26,621 nt of DNA from Corallococcus sp. CAG:1435 (GCA_000433775.1 HF998468.1:5919-32539), one strand, 5' to 3'. Positions 8,809 through 16,715 are shown, numbered from the stretch's first letter. Made by a program: numbers and translations. Notes: generated by a model from the letters alone, not told the origin.

Positions 8809-8910
8809 AAGCATTTGAATATGCTTTTTTATGAAAGCGTAAACATACTTTATTTAATGAAAACGTCAACATACTTTATTTAATGAAATAGTAAACATTT
8901 TTTAATGAAA
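8809..8910. repeat. Short AT-rich tandem repeat, period 26 nt, about 3 copies
   Basis: Two copies of a 26-nt unit beginning ATGAAA and ending ACTTTATTTA lie at 8831-8856 and 8857-8882; they differ at about two positions. A third shortened copy (22 nt) follows at 8883-8904 and a partial start at 8905. A 6-bp hairpin AAGCAT/ATGCTT followed by a T-run sits just before them (8809-8830). There is no gene. Confidence 0.85.
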
Positions 8911-8962
8911 AACCAAACACTTTATTCCATTCGGCAGCAACAACCGTAGATTTTGCAACCAT

Positions 8963-9509
8963 GGCGTTTGCAAGTACCGCAGTAAGCGGTGTTTTGAGCG
9001 TTTCTGACTTTGCAGTTTGTAAAAAGGTAGGTAACAGGAAAATGTGAAAATGGGGCAAAAGACTTTTTGCCAATCCGTTGCAAACAACAGACACTGTCGC
9101 CTGTTGCCGTAAAAATTTCAGGCACAACCTGAATGCGTTTTCTTGTATCAAAAAACAAAGGCAAACGGACGTTCCGCAGTTAGCTGAAATTTGCCGAGAA
9201 AAAACGATTCCACAACAAGGCGTCTTGCACAAGTCCTGTCGTAAACAGTGTTTTGAGCGTTTCTGACTTTGCAGTTTGTAAAAAGGTAGGTAACAGGAAA
9301 ATGTGAAAATGGGGCAAAAGACTTTTTGCCAATCCGTTGCAAACAACAGACACTGTCGCCTGTTGCCGTAAAAATTTCAGGCACAACCTGAATGCGTTTT
9401 CTTGTATCAAAAAACAAAGGCAAACGGACGTTCCGCAGTTAGCTGAAATTTGCCGAGAATAAACAACCTAACGGCAAGTGCGTTTGCAAGTACCGCAGTA
9501 AACGGTGTT
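8963..9509. repeat. Tandem direct repeat, 259-nt period, 212 nt identical between copies
   Basis: Bases 8989-9200 and 9248-9459 are identical over 212 nt by direct reading. The linker that precedes each copy (GCGTTTGCAAGTACCGCAGT at 8964 and again at 9480, and a diverged version near 9221) shows the full period of 259 nt, with a third partial unit at the right end. The minus strand of each copy stays open for 60-150 codons, but with different frames and no recognisable domain, so I do not call a gene. It has no transposase, no clear terminal inverted repeats and no obvious target duplication. Confidence 0.92.
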
Positions 9510-9638
9510 GGGGGACGTTTTTTGCTTTTCGGTTGATGTAAAGCAGTAACGTTACCGCATGTCAGTCACACAAAAATGTAATTTTTCAAATTTTGCGAAA
9601 AAATTTTAAAAAAATTGGAAAAAATTACTTAAAAAGTG
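9510..9638. promoter_or_regulatory. A/T-tract region upstream of hsp20 promoter (possible UP element)
   Basis: Runs of A and T from about 9579 to 9638 lie directly before the -35 box, as in UP elements contacted by the RNA polymerase alpha subunit. A 10-bp palindrome GTAACGTTAC occurs at 9547-9556. Function is inferred only from position and composition. Confidence 0.4.
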
Positions 9639-9666
9639 TTGACAAACAATTAAAAGGTGGTATAAT
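9639..9666 (+). promoter_or_regulatory. Consensus sigma-A promoter of hsp20
   Basis: TTGACA (9639-9644), 16-base spacer, TATAAT (9661-9666) with TGG before it forming an extended -10. The start site is expected near 9673, inside the CIRCE operator. Confidence 0.93.
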
Positions 9667-9667
9667 G

Positions 9668-9694
9668 TTAGCAGTTGAAGACGTTGAGTGCTAA
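9668..9694 (+). promoter_or_regulatory. CIRCE operator (HrcA binding site)
   Basis: TTAGCAGTT, nine-base spacer, GAGTGCTAA. The right arm and the spacer length match the CIRCE consensus (TTAGCACTC-N9-GAGTGCTAA) exactly; the left arm differs at two positions. It overlaps the expected start of transcription, the normal position for repression by HrcA, so hsp20 should be induced by heat or protein misfolding. Confidence 0.92.
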
Positions 9695-9765
9695 CAATCA
9701 AATAAAAAGATTGCCAACAATAACACCGAAAGCCTCGACAAATTTCTAAAAAGGAGATAACTACT

Positions 9766-10167
9766 ATGAAAAACTATGTGGTAAGAAGAAACAACGACAT
9801 TTTGGAAGACACTTTCAACAGCTTTTTCCGTCCTTTTTATGTGGATGAGGAAGCGGCTGTTATGAAAACAGACATCAAAGAAACGGAAAACGAATACCTG
9901 ATGGATGTTGAAATGGCAGGTTTCGACAAGAACGACATCTCGTTGAAGTTTGAAAAGGGTTACCTCACCGTTTCAGCAAAGAAGAGCGAAAAGGACGAAA
10001 ACGCCAACTACATTCGCAGAGAACGTGCATGCAGTTGCAGCAGAAGTTACTACCTTGGTGACGTAAACGAAAAATCCATCAAGGCAAAGTACAACAACGG
10101 CGTTTTGGAAATTGTTGTCCCCAAGGAAAAGAAGGAAGAAACATCTCATTCCATTTCCATCGACTAA
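9766..10167 (+). CDS. hsp20: Small heat-shock protein, Hsp20/alpha-crystallin family
   Basis: A 133-residue small heat-shock protein, an ATP-independent holdase that keeps unfolding proteins soluble in the cytoplasm. The N-terminal arm (residues 1-30, FNSFFRPF) is short. The alpha-crystallin domain runs from about residue 33 (KTDIKETENEYLMDVEMAGF) to residue 125 and contains the hallmark NGVLEIVVPK. The C-terminal tail is brief and ends SHSISID, a weak version of the I-x-I anchoring motif. A strong AAGGAGAT ribosome site lies 8 bases before the ATG. The leader from the promoter carries CIRCE, so control by HrcA is likely. A terminator follows, so the gene is transcribed alone. The length is near the usual 140-150 of the family. 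Confidence 0.96.
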   Translation: MKNYVVRRNNDILEDTFNSFFRPFYVDEEAAVMKTDIKETENEYLMDVEMAGFDKNDISLKFEKGYLTVSAKKSEKDENANYIRRERACSCSRSYYLGDVNEKSIKAKYNNGVLEIVVPKEKKEETSHSISID

Positions 10168-10234
10168 TCCTGAAAAACGGGACGGCAGGCAAAACATCGG
10201 CGTAGGCTAATCCTTTGCCGCAAATCGTTAGGGA

Positions 10235-10283
10235 AAGTCCCCTCCGTCACACCTCCTTAGGTTTTGTGCGGAGGGGCTTTTTT
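10235..10283 (+). terminator. Rho-independent terminator of hsp20
   Basis: Stem CCCCTCCG (10239-10246) with CGGAGGGG (10269-10276), extended by AAG/CTT, then T6. The 22-base loop itself can pair (ACCT with AGGT), giving an elongated hairpin like the intergenic CCCTCCGTCA-type repeats common in gut Clostridia. Confidence 0.85.
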
Positions 10284-10503
10284 CAAAGATTTGCAAAAAC
10301 TTCGCCTGTCGCAGGACGAGCAGAGGTGCAGGCGTTTTGCAGATGCAAGCGCCACAGGCAAAACTTTGCAAAAGACCTCATTTTGCAAAAGTCATCTGCC
10401 GTCGTGCGGTTGGTAAAAGAAAAAACGTACATTTGCCCTGCGTATAGGGTAGCAATCGCCAAAGTAGCGGTAGGTAGAGGTGAAAGCAACGCAAAGCAAG
10501 GGC
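10284..10503. other. Intergenic stretch before htpG
   Basis: There is no gene and no CIRCE. I found no promoter with both boxes in good agreement; htpG must start somewhere here or be read through the hsp20 terminator. TTTGCAAAA occurs several times. Confidence 0.4.
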
Positions 10504-10549
10504 AAAATCTACAAACAAAAAAGGTGAAAATCTACAAACAAAAAAGGTG
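10504..10549 (+). repeat. Exact 23-nt tandem duplication carrying the htpG ribosome site
   Basis: Two identical 23-nt units (10504-10526 and 10527-10549), each ending in AAAAAAGGTG. The second AAGGTG lies 4 bases before the htpG ATG; the first lies 27 bases before it. The Shine-Dalgarno-like sequence is therefore doubled. Confidence 0.95.
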
Positions 10550-10553
10550 AAAT

Positions 10554-12365
10554 ATGAAAAAATTCAAAACGGAATCTCAAAAAGTACTTGACATAATGAT
10601 AAACTCCATCTACACCAACAAGGACATTTTCCTGCGTGAACTTGTTTCCAACGCAAGCGACGCTTTGGACAAGTTGGCGTATCAAAGCCTTACCGACGGT
10701 TCCGGTCTGGACAGAAGCAGTCTGGAAGTGCAAATTTCCGCAGACAAATCGGCACGTACCCTCACGATAAAGGACAACGGTGTGGGCATGAGCGCCGACG
10801 AGTTGGAAAACAACCTCGGCACGATTGCTAAAAGCGGCAGCGAGGCATTCAAAAAGAGTGTGGAAAATGCTTCCGACGTGGAAATAATCGGTCAGTTCGG
10901 CGTGGGATTTTATTCGGCATTTATGGTGGCGGACAAAGTGCAGGTTTTGTCGCAAAAACAAAACGGCGAGGCTCACCTGTGGACGAGTTGCGGCGCAGAG
11001 GGGTACGAAATTGCTCCTGCCGAAAATTGCGGAAGGGGAACAACGGTTACGCTCACCTTGAAAGCGGACACCGACGATGAAAACTACTCCAAGTATCTGG
11101 AAGAGTACACATTGCGCAGCCTTATTAAGAAGTATTCCGATTACATACGCTACCCCATCAAATTGCAGGTGGAAAAGGAAAAAGATGGGAAAAAGAGCGT
11201 GGAATGGGAAACGGTCAACAGCATGACTCCGTTGTGGAAGCAACCCAAAAAGGACATAACCGAGGAGCAGTACGACAGTTTCTACATGGAAAACTTCTAC
11301 GACTACGAAAAACCGCTCAAAGTTATTCACACTTCGGCGGAAGGCGTGGTGGATTACAAAGCGCTGTTGTTTATTCCGTCGCACGCCCCCTACAACTACT
11401 ACAACAAGAGTTACGAAAAGGGGCTTAAACTGTACACCAACGGCGTGCTTATCACCGACAAATGCGCCGACCTTATTCCCGATTGTTACAGTTTCGTCAA
11501 AGGTCTTGTGGACAGCGAACTGACCCTCAACATTTCCCGTGAAACGATACAGCAAAACAGACAACTTAAACTGATTGCTTCCAACCTGGAAAAGAAAATC
11601 ACGGCGGAACTTGCTTCCATGTTGCAGGAAGACCGTGAGAAGTACGAAAAATTTTTCCAACAGTTCGGTTTGCAACTCAAATTCGGCGTGTACGACAACT
11701 GGGGCGCAAAAAAAGAGCAGTTGAAGGACTTGCTGTTGTTCCACTCCGTCAAGGAAAACAAACTTGTAACTTTGAAGGAATACGTTGACGGTATGGCGGA
11801 AGGTCAAACGGCAATCTATTACGCAGCGGGCGCAACTGTGGACGCCGTCAAAAACCTGCCTCAGGTGGAAAACGTTACGGCAAAAGGCTACGACGTGCTG
11901 TGTCTGACAGACGATGTGGACGAATTTGCTTTGAAGGTGATGGAAAAGTACAACGACAAACCTTTCAAATCCGTTGCGGACGAAACGGTGGAATTGCAGG
12001 ATGAAAATGCCGACCTTTCGGCTTTTGTCAAAAACGTTCTGGGCGACGCCGTTGCCAAGGTTAAATGTTGTTCGCTGGGTGCAAACCACCCCGTGTGTCT
12101 TTCCTCCGAGGGCGAACTGTCCATCGAAATGGAAAAGGTACTCAATTCCATGCCCAACGGCGGTAAAGTTTCGGCAAACAAGGTGCTGGAAATAAACACC
12201 AATCACCCTGTCTATGACAAATTGAAACAACTTCTGGAAAGCGACAAAGACAAATTGACGGATGCGTCAAAGGTGCTGTACCAACAGGCAAGAATCATCG
12301 AAGGTTTGCCTGTGGACAACGCCACGGAACTTGCCCAACTTGTGGCAAAGTTCATTGCCGCCTGA
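10554..12365 (+). CDS. htpG: Molecular chaperone HtpG (Hsp90)
   Basis: A 603-residue Hsp90, slightly shorter than the 624 of E. coli. The N-terminal ATPase domain shows ELVSNASDALDKL at residues 29-41 (Glu29 is the catalytic acid of the GHKL fold), DNGVGM at 74-79 and GQFGVGFYSAFM at 113-124. The middle domain contains LYTNGVLI, LVDSELTLNISRETIQQ and the conserved Arg of SRE. The C-terminal dimerisation domain runs to the end and lacks the MEEVD tail of eukaryotic Hsp90, as expected in bacteria. It is a cytoplasmic ATP-dependent chaperone for late folding. The start has AAGGTG 4 bases upstream, within the duplicated unit. Unlike hsp20 just before it, I see no CIRCE. A good terminator follows, so it is a single-gene unit. 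Confidence 0.97.
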   Translation: MKKFKTESQKVLDIMINSIYTNKDIFLRELVSNASDALDKLAYQSLTDGSGLDRSSLEVQISADKSARTLTIKDNGVGMSADELENNLGTIAKSGSEAFKKSVENASDVEIIGQFGVGFYSAFMVADKVQVLSQKQNGEAHLWTSCGAEGYEIAPAENCGRGTTVTLTLKADTDDENYSKYLEEYTLRSLIKKYSDYIRYPIKLQVEKEKDGKKSVEWETVNSMTPLWKQPKKDITEEQYDSFYMENFYDYEKPLKVIHTSAEGVVDYKALLFIPSHAPYNYYNKSYEKGLKLYTNGVLITDKCADLIPDCYSFVKGLVDSELTLNISRETIQQNRQLKLIASNLEKKITAELASMLQEDREKYEKFFQQFGLQLKFGVYDNWGAKKEQLKDLLLFHSVKENKLVTLKEYVDGMAEGQTAIYYAAGATVDAVKNLPQVENVTAKGYDVLCLTDDVDEFALKVMEKYNDKPFKSVADETVELQDENADLSAFVKNVLGDAVAKVKCCSLGANHPVCLSSEGELSIEMEKVLNSMPNGGKVSANKVLEINTNHPVYDKLKQLLESDKDKLTDASKVLYQQARIIEGLPVDNATELAQLVAKFIAA

Positions 12366-12380
12366 TTGCAGAAAATATAA

Positions 12381-12409
12381 AAAGCGGAGATTTCTCTCCG
12401 CTTTTTTTT
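12381..12409 (+). terminator. Rho-independent terminator of htpG
   Basis: AAAGCGGAGA (12381-12390), loop TTTC, TCTCCGC with T8: a 10-bp stem when the A/T ends are counted, 15 bases after the stop. Confidence 0.95.
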
Positions 12410-13028
12410 GTTGCCTTTCAGCATGTTTAAGAACAGTTTTTTTGCATACGTATGTATATTTTCGGTACAATTTTCGTTACCTTGCCTCAAAATTGCCTGT
12501 TGTTTTCAAAAGACGCAGTACAAATATTGCATGCAAGCCTTTACAACTTGTAAAATTTTCCTTTGACGTTTTGTTTCAATGGTCGTCGTCGTTTTTTCTC
12601 CGTGGTATTTTTTTTCGTTTCTTTGCGTTTCCGAACGTTTCTGTTACGAAGCAATTTTTTCAAATTTTCCCGTCAAATTTTCCGCATTTTTGTCTTTGTC
12701 TTTTTGTGCATTGTTTTGTTTGTTTAACTGCGTTGCCACGTTTGCCTGACGTTACAAATTTTACGTGTCCATTCCCTCTGCAACAACAGCCGTTTGTGTT
12801 TGTGCTTTTTCCTCATTTCCGCTTTTTGTGTTTTCAACAGGTTTTGACGCAGGCATTTGCTAGTTTTATTGACCAAGTTGCGTTGACGTAAATTTTTTAT
12901 GCGGTGTAAACACAAAGTTATCTGTCGTTGTGGCAAAAAAAATTGCACAAAACATGCGCAAAGTGCCTTGTTTTTGACGGAATAAGGGCTTTTTCGACAA
13001 AAAAAAGCGTCAATTATGCAAAAAAATG
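12410..13028. other. T-rich intergenic region, no gene recognised
   Basis: About 620 bases with strong T excess on the plus strand (many TTTTC, TTTGC and CGTTT runs). Open frames on either strand show no domain and no ribosome site, so I call no gene. It holds no clear repeat comparable with the other gaps. Confidence 0.5.
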
Positions 13029-13057
13029 TTGAAAATGACTTTATTATGTAGTAAGAT
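13029..13057 (+). promoter_or_regulatory. Sigma-A promoter of the GH13-HAD operon
   Basis: TTGAAA (13029-13034), 17-base spacer, TAAGAT (13052-13057), each five of six to consensus. The start near 13064 rules out the upstream ATG at 13026 as the translation start. Confidence 0.75.
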
Positions 13058-13109
13058 GAATATACATTGGATACGTATGCCGATGAATATTGTTAAGGAG
13101 AATATTGAC

Positions 13110-14657
13110 ATGCCACAGTGGCTTAAAAATGCAGTATTTTACGAAATTTATCCGCAAAGTTTCTACGACACCAACGGCGACGGTATCGGCGACATAAACG
13201 GTATCACGCAAAAGTTGGATTACATCAAACAATCGGGATTCAACGCTCTTTGGCTCAATCCCTGCTACCTTTCCCCCTTCATGGATGCGGGCTACGACGT
13301 GCAGGACTACAAGCAGGTAGCCCCACGTTACGGCACAAACGAAGACCTGTACAACCTGTTTGACGAGGCGCACAAGAGGGGAATGCACGTAATTCTGGAC
13401 CTCGTTCCCGGGCACACCTCCGATTTGCACCCGTGGTTTTTGGAAAGCAAAAAACCCGAGAAAAACAAGTACAGCGATTTTTACATCTGGTCGGACAGCG
13501 CTTGGAGCAGACCAAACGGCTACTCGTGGGTGGCGGGAATGTCTGACAGGGACGGCTGTTACATGCTCAACTTTTTCAACAGTCAGCCTGCACTGAACTA
13601 CGGCTTCAACGAGATAACTCAACCTTCCTGGCAAATGTCCTACACCGACCCACGTGTACAGGGTACCTTTGAGGCAATACTCGACGTGATGCGTTTTTGG
13701 CTGGACCACGGGTGCGACGGTTTCCGTGTGGACATGGCGGACAGCCTTGTCAAAAACGACGAGGAAAAGGTGGCAACGGCGTCGCTGTGGCGCAAAGCCC
13801 GTGCAATGCTGGACAAAGACTATCCCGAAGCCATGATGGTGTCGGAATGGTGCAATCCTGCCCGTTCCATCAACATGGCAGGTTTCCACTGCGACTTTTT
13901 GCTCAACCACTACAAAAAACTTTCCTACTACGGATTCCGTTTTATCAACAAAAAGGGACAAAACAAAAGTTACTTCTGCAAAACGGCTCACGTTTCCGCC
14001 AAAAACATGTTGGCAAAGTATCTTGAAGATTTGGCAATAGTGGGCGACAGGGGTTACATAAGCGTAATTTCCGGCAACCACGACACCGAGCGCATTTCCT
14101 ACACTCTGGACGAAAGCGAACTTCGCCTTGCCTACACAATGCTGCTTACCTTGCCCGGCGTTCCCTTCTTCTACTACGGCGACGAAATAGGCATGCGTTA
14201 CATTCCTCAACAATCCAAGGAAGGCGGTTTCCACCGCACAGGTTCCCGCACGCCCATGCAATGGGACGCCACGAAAAAGAACCTCGGTTTTTCCGACGCC
14301 GAAGTTGACAAACTGTACCTTGACGTGGACAGGCAGGCAAACGCTCCCTGTGTGGCGCAGCAAATGGCGCAACAAGATTCGCTGTGGAATTTGGTGTGCA
14401 GCCTCAATCGGTTGCGCAGCAACCACCCCGATTTGCAATCGGACGGTAAATTGCAGGTGCTTGTGTGCGCCGACAACGGTGTGCTGTGCTATCGCCGTGG
14501 CGAAAACATTGCCGTAGCCTTCAATCCCAAAGACAGGGCGGCAATGCTTCCCGTCAAGATGGGAGAAGTTTTGTTTGAAACGGGTAAGGCGACTGCAAGG
14601 GGCGAAAAAACGTTGCTTGCTCCGCAAACGGCAGTTGTTTTCAAACTCAGACAATAA
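13110..14657 (+). CDS. GH13 alpha-glucosidase/alpha-amylase family hydrolase (cytoplasmic)
   Basis: A 515-residue GH13 enzyme. The start at 13110 is chosen for TAAGGAG 9 bases upstream and because it lies downstream of the promoter. The TIM barrel shows the four conserved regions: DLVPGH (Asp97, His102), GFRVDMADS with nucleophile Asp208, SEWCNP with acid/base Glu246, and GNHDTERI with transition-state Asp325. The opening WLKNAVFYEIYPQSFYDTN and GVPFFYYGDEIGM with GSRTPMQWD resemble oligo-1,6-glucosidase, trehalose synthase and amylosucrase-like members. A small beta-domain ends it. It has no signal peptide or carbohydrate-binding module, so it likely cleaves imported oligosaccharides in the cytoplasm. 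Region I has Gly-His where many members have Asn-His. The exact substrate cannot be told. A HAD phosphatase gene follows after 15 bases. Confidence 0.9.
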   Translation: MPQWLKNAVFYEIYPQSFYDTNGDGIGDINGITQKLDYIKQSGFNALWLNPCYLSPFMDAGYDVQDYKQVAPRYGTNEDLYNLFDEAHKRGMHVILDLVPGHTSDLHPWFLESKKPEKNKYSDFYIWSDSAWSRPNGYSWVAGMSDRDGCYMLNFFNSQPALNYGFNEITQPSWQMSYTDPRVQGTFEAILDVMRFWLDHGCDGFRVDMADSLVKNDEEKVATASLWRKARAMLDKDYPEAMMVSEWCNPARSINMAGFHCDFLLNHYKKLSYYGFRFINKKGQNKSYFCKTAHVSAKNMLAKYLEDLAIVGDRGYISVISGNHDTERISYTLDESELRLAYTMLLTLPGVPFFYYGDEIGMRYIPQQSKEGGFHRTGSRTPMQWDATKKNLGFSDAEVDKLYLDVDRQANAPCVAQQMAQQDSLWNLVCSLNRLRSNHPDLQSDGKLQVLVCADNGVLCYRRGENIAVAFNPKDRAAMLPVKMGEVLFETGKATARGEKTLLAPQTAVVFKLRQ

Positions 14658-14672
14658 TAAGGAAGGTACTTT

Positions 14673-15509
14673 ATGAACAAAACCATCGTTGCAATAATTT
14701 ACGACTTCGACAACACCCTTTCCACCAAAGACATGCAGGAGTTCACCTTCATTCCCTCTTTGGGGATAACCGCCGACGAATTTTGGGCGCAGTGCGACAA
14801 AACTTCCCACGAGTACAGCATGGACCACATTCTGGCATACATGTACCTCATGGCAAAAATGTCCAAGCAAAGCGGTGTGCCCCTTTCCGCCGACAAACTC
14901 AGGGAAATGGGCAAAGGTGTGGAATTTTTTGACGGCGTCAAAGAGTGGTTTGCACGCATCAACAATTTCGGCGCAAGTCTGGGGCTGGAAGTGAGACATT
15001 ACATCATATCCTGCGGACTCAAAGCCATGATTGAAGGTTGCGACATTGCCCACGAATTTTACAACATTTTCGCCTGCGACTATGTCTACGACCAAAACGG
15101 CGAGCCTGTGTGGCCGTCGGTGGCGATAAACTACACCAGCAAAACGCAGTTTCTGTACCGCATCAACAAGGGCGTAGAGGACGTGGGCGAGCACAAAAGA
15201 CTCAACATGTACATGCCAAAGAACCAGCGTGTCGTGCCGTTTTGCAACATGATTTACGTCGGCGACGGTCTGACGGACGTTCCCAGCATGAAACTTGCCC
15301 GTCAGCGTGGCGGTTACGCAATAGGCGTGTACCGCAATCCCGAGGACGCCAGTTACCTTGTCGACGAGGAACGTGTGGATTTCTACGTAAAGAGCGACTA
15401 CACGGAAAACAGTCAGATGGACGAGGCAATGAAAGCCATTTTGCAAAAGATATGCGCTCAGACTCGTTTTTGGCAACTGTCGGAAAAATCCGTCAAAAAC
15501 AATCAGTAA
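14673..15509 (+). CDS. HAD-superfamily hydrolase (haloacid dehalogenase-like phosphatase)
   Basis: A 278-residue cytoplasmic HAD protein. Motif I is YDFDNTLS with nucleophile Asp11 and acid/base Asp13; motif II is the Ser113 of IISCGLK; the motif III Lys is probably Lys157; motif IV is YVGDGLTDVPSM with Asp198 and Asp202. The helical cap lies between motifs I and II (about residues 20-90, type C1), as in SerB-like phosphatases. These residues are complete, so it should be an active Mg-dependent phosphatase. The substrate is unknown; sharing a transcript with the GH13 enzyme hints at sugar phosphate, but that is weak inference. The ribosome site AAGGAAGG is 8 bases from ATG, 15 bases after the previous stop. 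A strong terminator follows. Confidence 0.88.
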   Translation: MNKTIVAIIYDFDNTLSTKDMQEFTFIPSLGITADEFWAQCDKTSHEYSMDHILAYMYLMAKMSKQSGVPLSADKLREMGKGVEFFDGVKEWFARINNFGASLGLEVRHYIISCGLKAMIEGCDIAHEFYNIFACDYVYDQNGEPVWPSVAINYTSKTQFLYRINKGVEDVGEHKRLNMYMPKNQRVVPFCNMIYVGDGLTDVPSMKLARQRGGYAIGVYRNPEDASYLVDEERVDFYVKSDYTENSQMDEAMKAILQKICAQTRFWQLSEKSVKNNQ

Positions 15510-15547
15510 AACGCAAGCAAAGCAAAACATTTGCAATGTTTCCTCTC

Positions 15548-15581
15548 AAAAAAGCAGGCGAAAACAAACGTCTGCTTTTTT
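15548..15581 (+). terminator. Rho-independent terminator of the GH13-HAD operon
   Basis: AAAAAAGCAGGCG (15548-15560), 8-base loop, CGTCTGCTTTTTT (15569-15581): a 13-bp stem with one G-U pair and a T6 end. Confidence 0.93.
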
Positions 15582-15686
15582 GTTTGTCTGCGGTTTTTGC
15601 AAAAATGCCAAAAAACGACCTTCAATGCCCTTTTTCGACGGCGACGGTCGGTTATTCTTTTTCAAAGGACTTTTGCGGAGGAAACT

Positions 15687-16520
15687 ATGTATTGCAAACG
15701 TGTGGTAATATTGCAGCAATCCAACGCCAGATTTGCCGAGCGTGGCAAGGAACTGTGCGGAATGGTGAAATTTGTCAACAGGGAAAACACCGAGGTTACC
15801 GTTTTCGTAACCAACGCCGACGTTACCTCTTTCGGAGAGTGGTGGATAATGGTGGCGTTTACCGACGGTATTTTTGCAAAAAACCTTTCTACCTTCAACA
15901 ATTTTGTGTTCACGCTGCCGTTACATTCGTTGGATGAAATAGGATGTCTTCTTGTCAAACGTGAAGACGACTGCTACGAGGTGGCGCAAGGTCAGTACGG
16001 CACGCAAAATCTGACAAATGTTTTGCGACGAAACATTCGCAGTTGCGAGGACAATTCCACCCCTTACGAAAAGTTTGTGGCAAGCACGGAAAACTTCTAC
16101 GAAGGCGCCGATGTGGAAAAACTGAAAGCCGACGCCGACGGCAGGTACAAAAGCGTGGAGGAGTACAGCAACGCTTTCGAGCGGTACTACGCTGCGGGCG
16201 GTCAGGACAACTACTATCAATCGGTAAAAAGGGAAATAGGCAAGGTGTTTTTGCAGTTTCCCCCCTATTATCCGCTCATTCGCAAGTACCGAGAGTCCTT
16301 TTTCGTCAGGATAGACTTTCCCTCGTCGGAAAAGTACTTTGTACTTGGACTTTTACAGCAGGAGGGAAAAATCCGCTACATATGCTACGGACTGCCTGCG
16401 GAAAAAGAGGGTTTCAGCGATAAGGATTTTGTGTTTGTCAACAACGCTCCCACCAACTTCTGGATGCTTTTTCAGGACGCCGACACCGGTCAGATTACCA
16501 CCCTCACACAGCCTGTGTAG
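15687..16520 (+). CDS. Uncharacterised protein of a Clostridia-type family
   Basis: A 277-residue soluble protein with no signal peptide or helix long enough to span a membrane. The start at 15687 is chosen for GGAGG directly upstream; the frame is open further left but passes through the preceding terminator. The N-terminal half (VVILQQSNARFAERGKELCG through TLPLHSLDEIGC) looks like a beta-rich domain. A charged helical segment follows (residues about 120-170), then a C-terminal part with YYQSVKREIGKVFLQFPPY, FFVRIDFPSSEKYFVLGLL, KIRYICYGLPAE and FWMLFQDADTGQITT. From memory this last portion is seen in many uncharacterised proteins of gut Clostridia, but I cannot name a domain or function. 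No clear terminator follows; the hairpin CAAAAG/CTTTTG just after the stop lacks a T-run. Confidence 0.75.
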   Translation: MYCKRVVILQQSNARFAERGKELCGMVKFVNRENTEVTVFVTNADVTSFGEWWIMVAFTDGIFAKNLSTFNNFVFTLPLHSLDEIGCLLVKREDDCYEVAQGQYGTQNLTNVLRRNIRSCEDNSTPYEKFVASTENFYEGADVEKLKADADGRYKSVEEYSNAFERYYAAGGQDNYYQSVKREIGKVFLQFPPYYPLIRKYRESFFVRIDFPSSEKYFVLGLLQQEGKIRYICYGLPAEKEGFSDKDFVFVNNAPTNFWMLFQDADTGQITTLTQPV

Positions 16521-16647
16521 CAACAAAAGGCTTCTTTTGCGTGAACTTATCTTTCCGGAAGCGTTGCGCAACTGCGCCTTTCCTTTCAAATTGACGCTTT
16601 TGCGGCGGAAAATACCTTTCGCCACCCTTTCAACTGTGCAAAAAGTG

Positions 16648-16676
16648 TTGCAATTTTATAAATTATGACGTATAAT
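16648..16676 (+). promoter_or_regulatory. Sigma-A promoter of the DUF5050-like lipoprotein gene
   Basis: TTGCAA (16648-16653), 17-base spacer, TATAAT (16671-16676). The start is expected near 16683, right at the dyad described next. Confidence 0.82.
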
Positions 16677-16683
16677 TAAAGCC

Positions 16684-16700
16684 TATGTAGTATCTACATA
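16684..16700 (+). promoter_or_regulatory. Dyad at transcription start (possible operator or 5' hairpin)
   Basis: TATGTAG, three-base spacer TAT, CTACATA: a perfect 7-bp inverted repeat from the predicted +1 to the first base of the AAGGAG ribosome site (16700-16705). It could be a repressor site or an RNA hairpin that affects mRNA stability or translation. Confidence 0.5.
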
Positions 16701-16715
16701 AGGAGTAATGTAACA

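Noticed and set aside
8876..9423. Cysteine-rich open frames on the minus strand across the 259-nt repeats
   Set aside because: They are the same DNA read in copies with frame changes, with no start context or known domain; the duplication explains the repeated peptides.
12262..12891. 209-codon plus-strand frame beginning inside htpG
   Set aside because: It overlaps the end of htpG, runs through its terminator and continues in low-complexity T-rich DNA.
13026..13109. Upstream start for the GH13 gene
   Set aside because: It would begin upstream of the predicted -35 box and lacks a ribosome site; the ATG at 13110 has TAAGGAG.
15531..15686. Upstream start for the uncharacterised protein
   Set aside because: That frame crosses the strong terminator hairpin of the preceding operon; the ATG at 15687 has GGAGG.
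16524..16539. Terminator after the uncharacterised protein gene
   Set aside because: The CAAAAG/CTTTTG stem is short, A/T-rich and not followed by a T-run.
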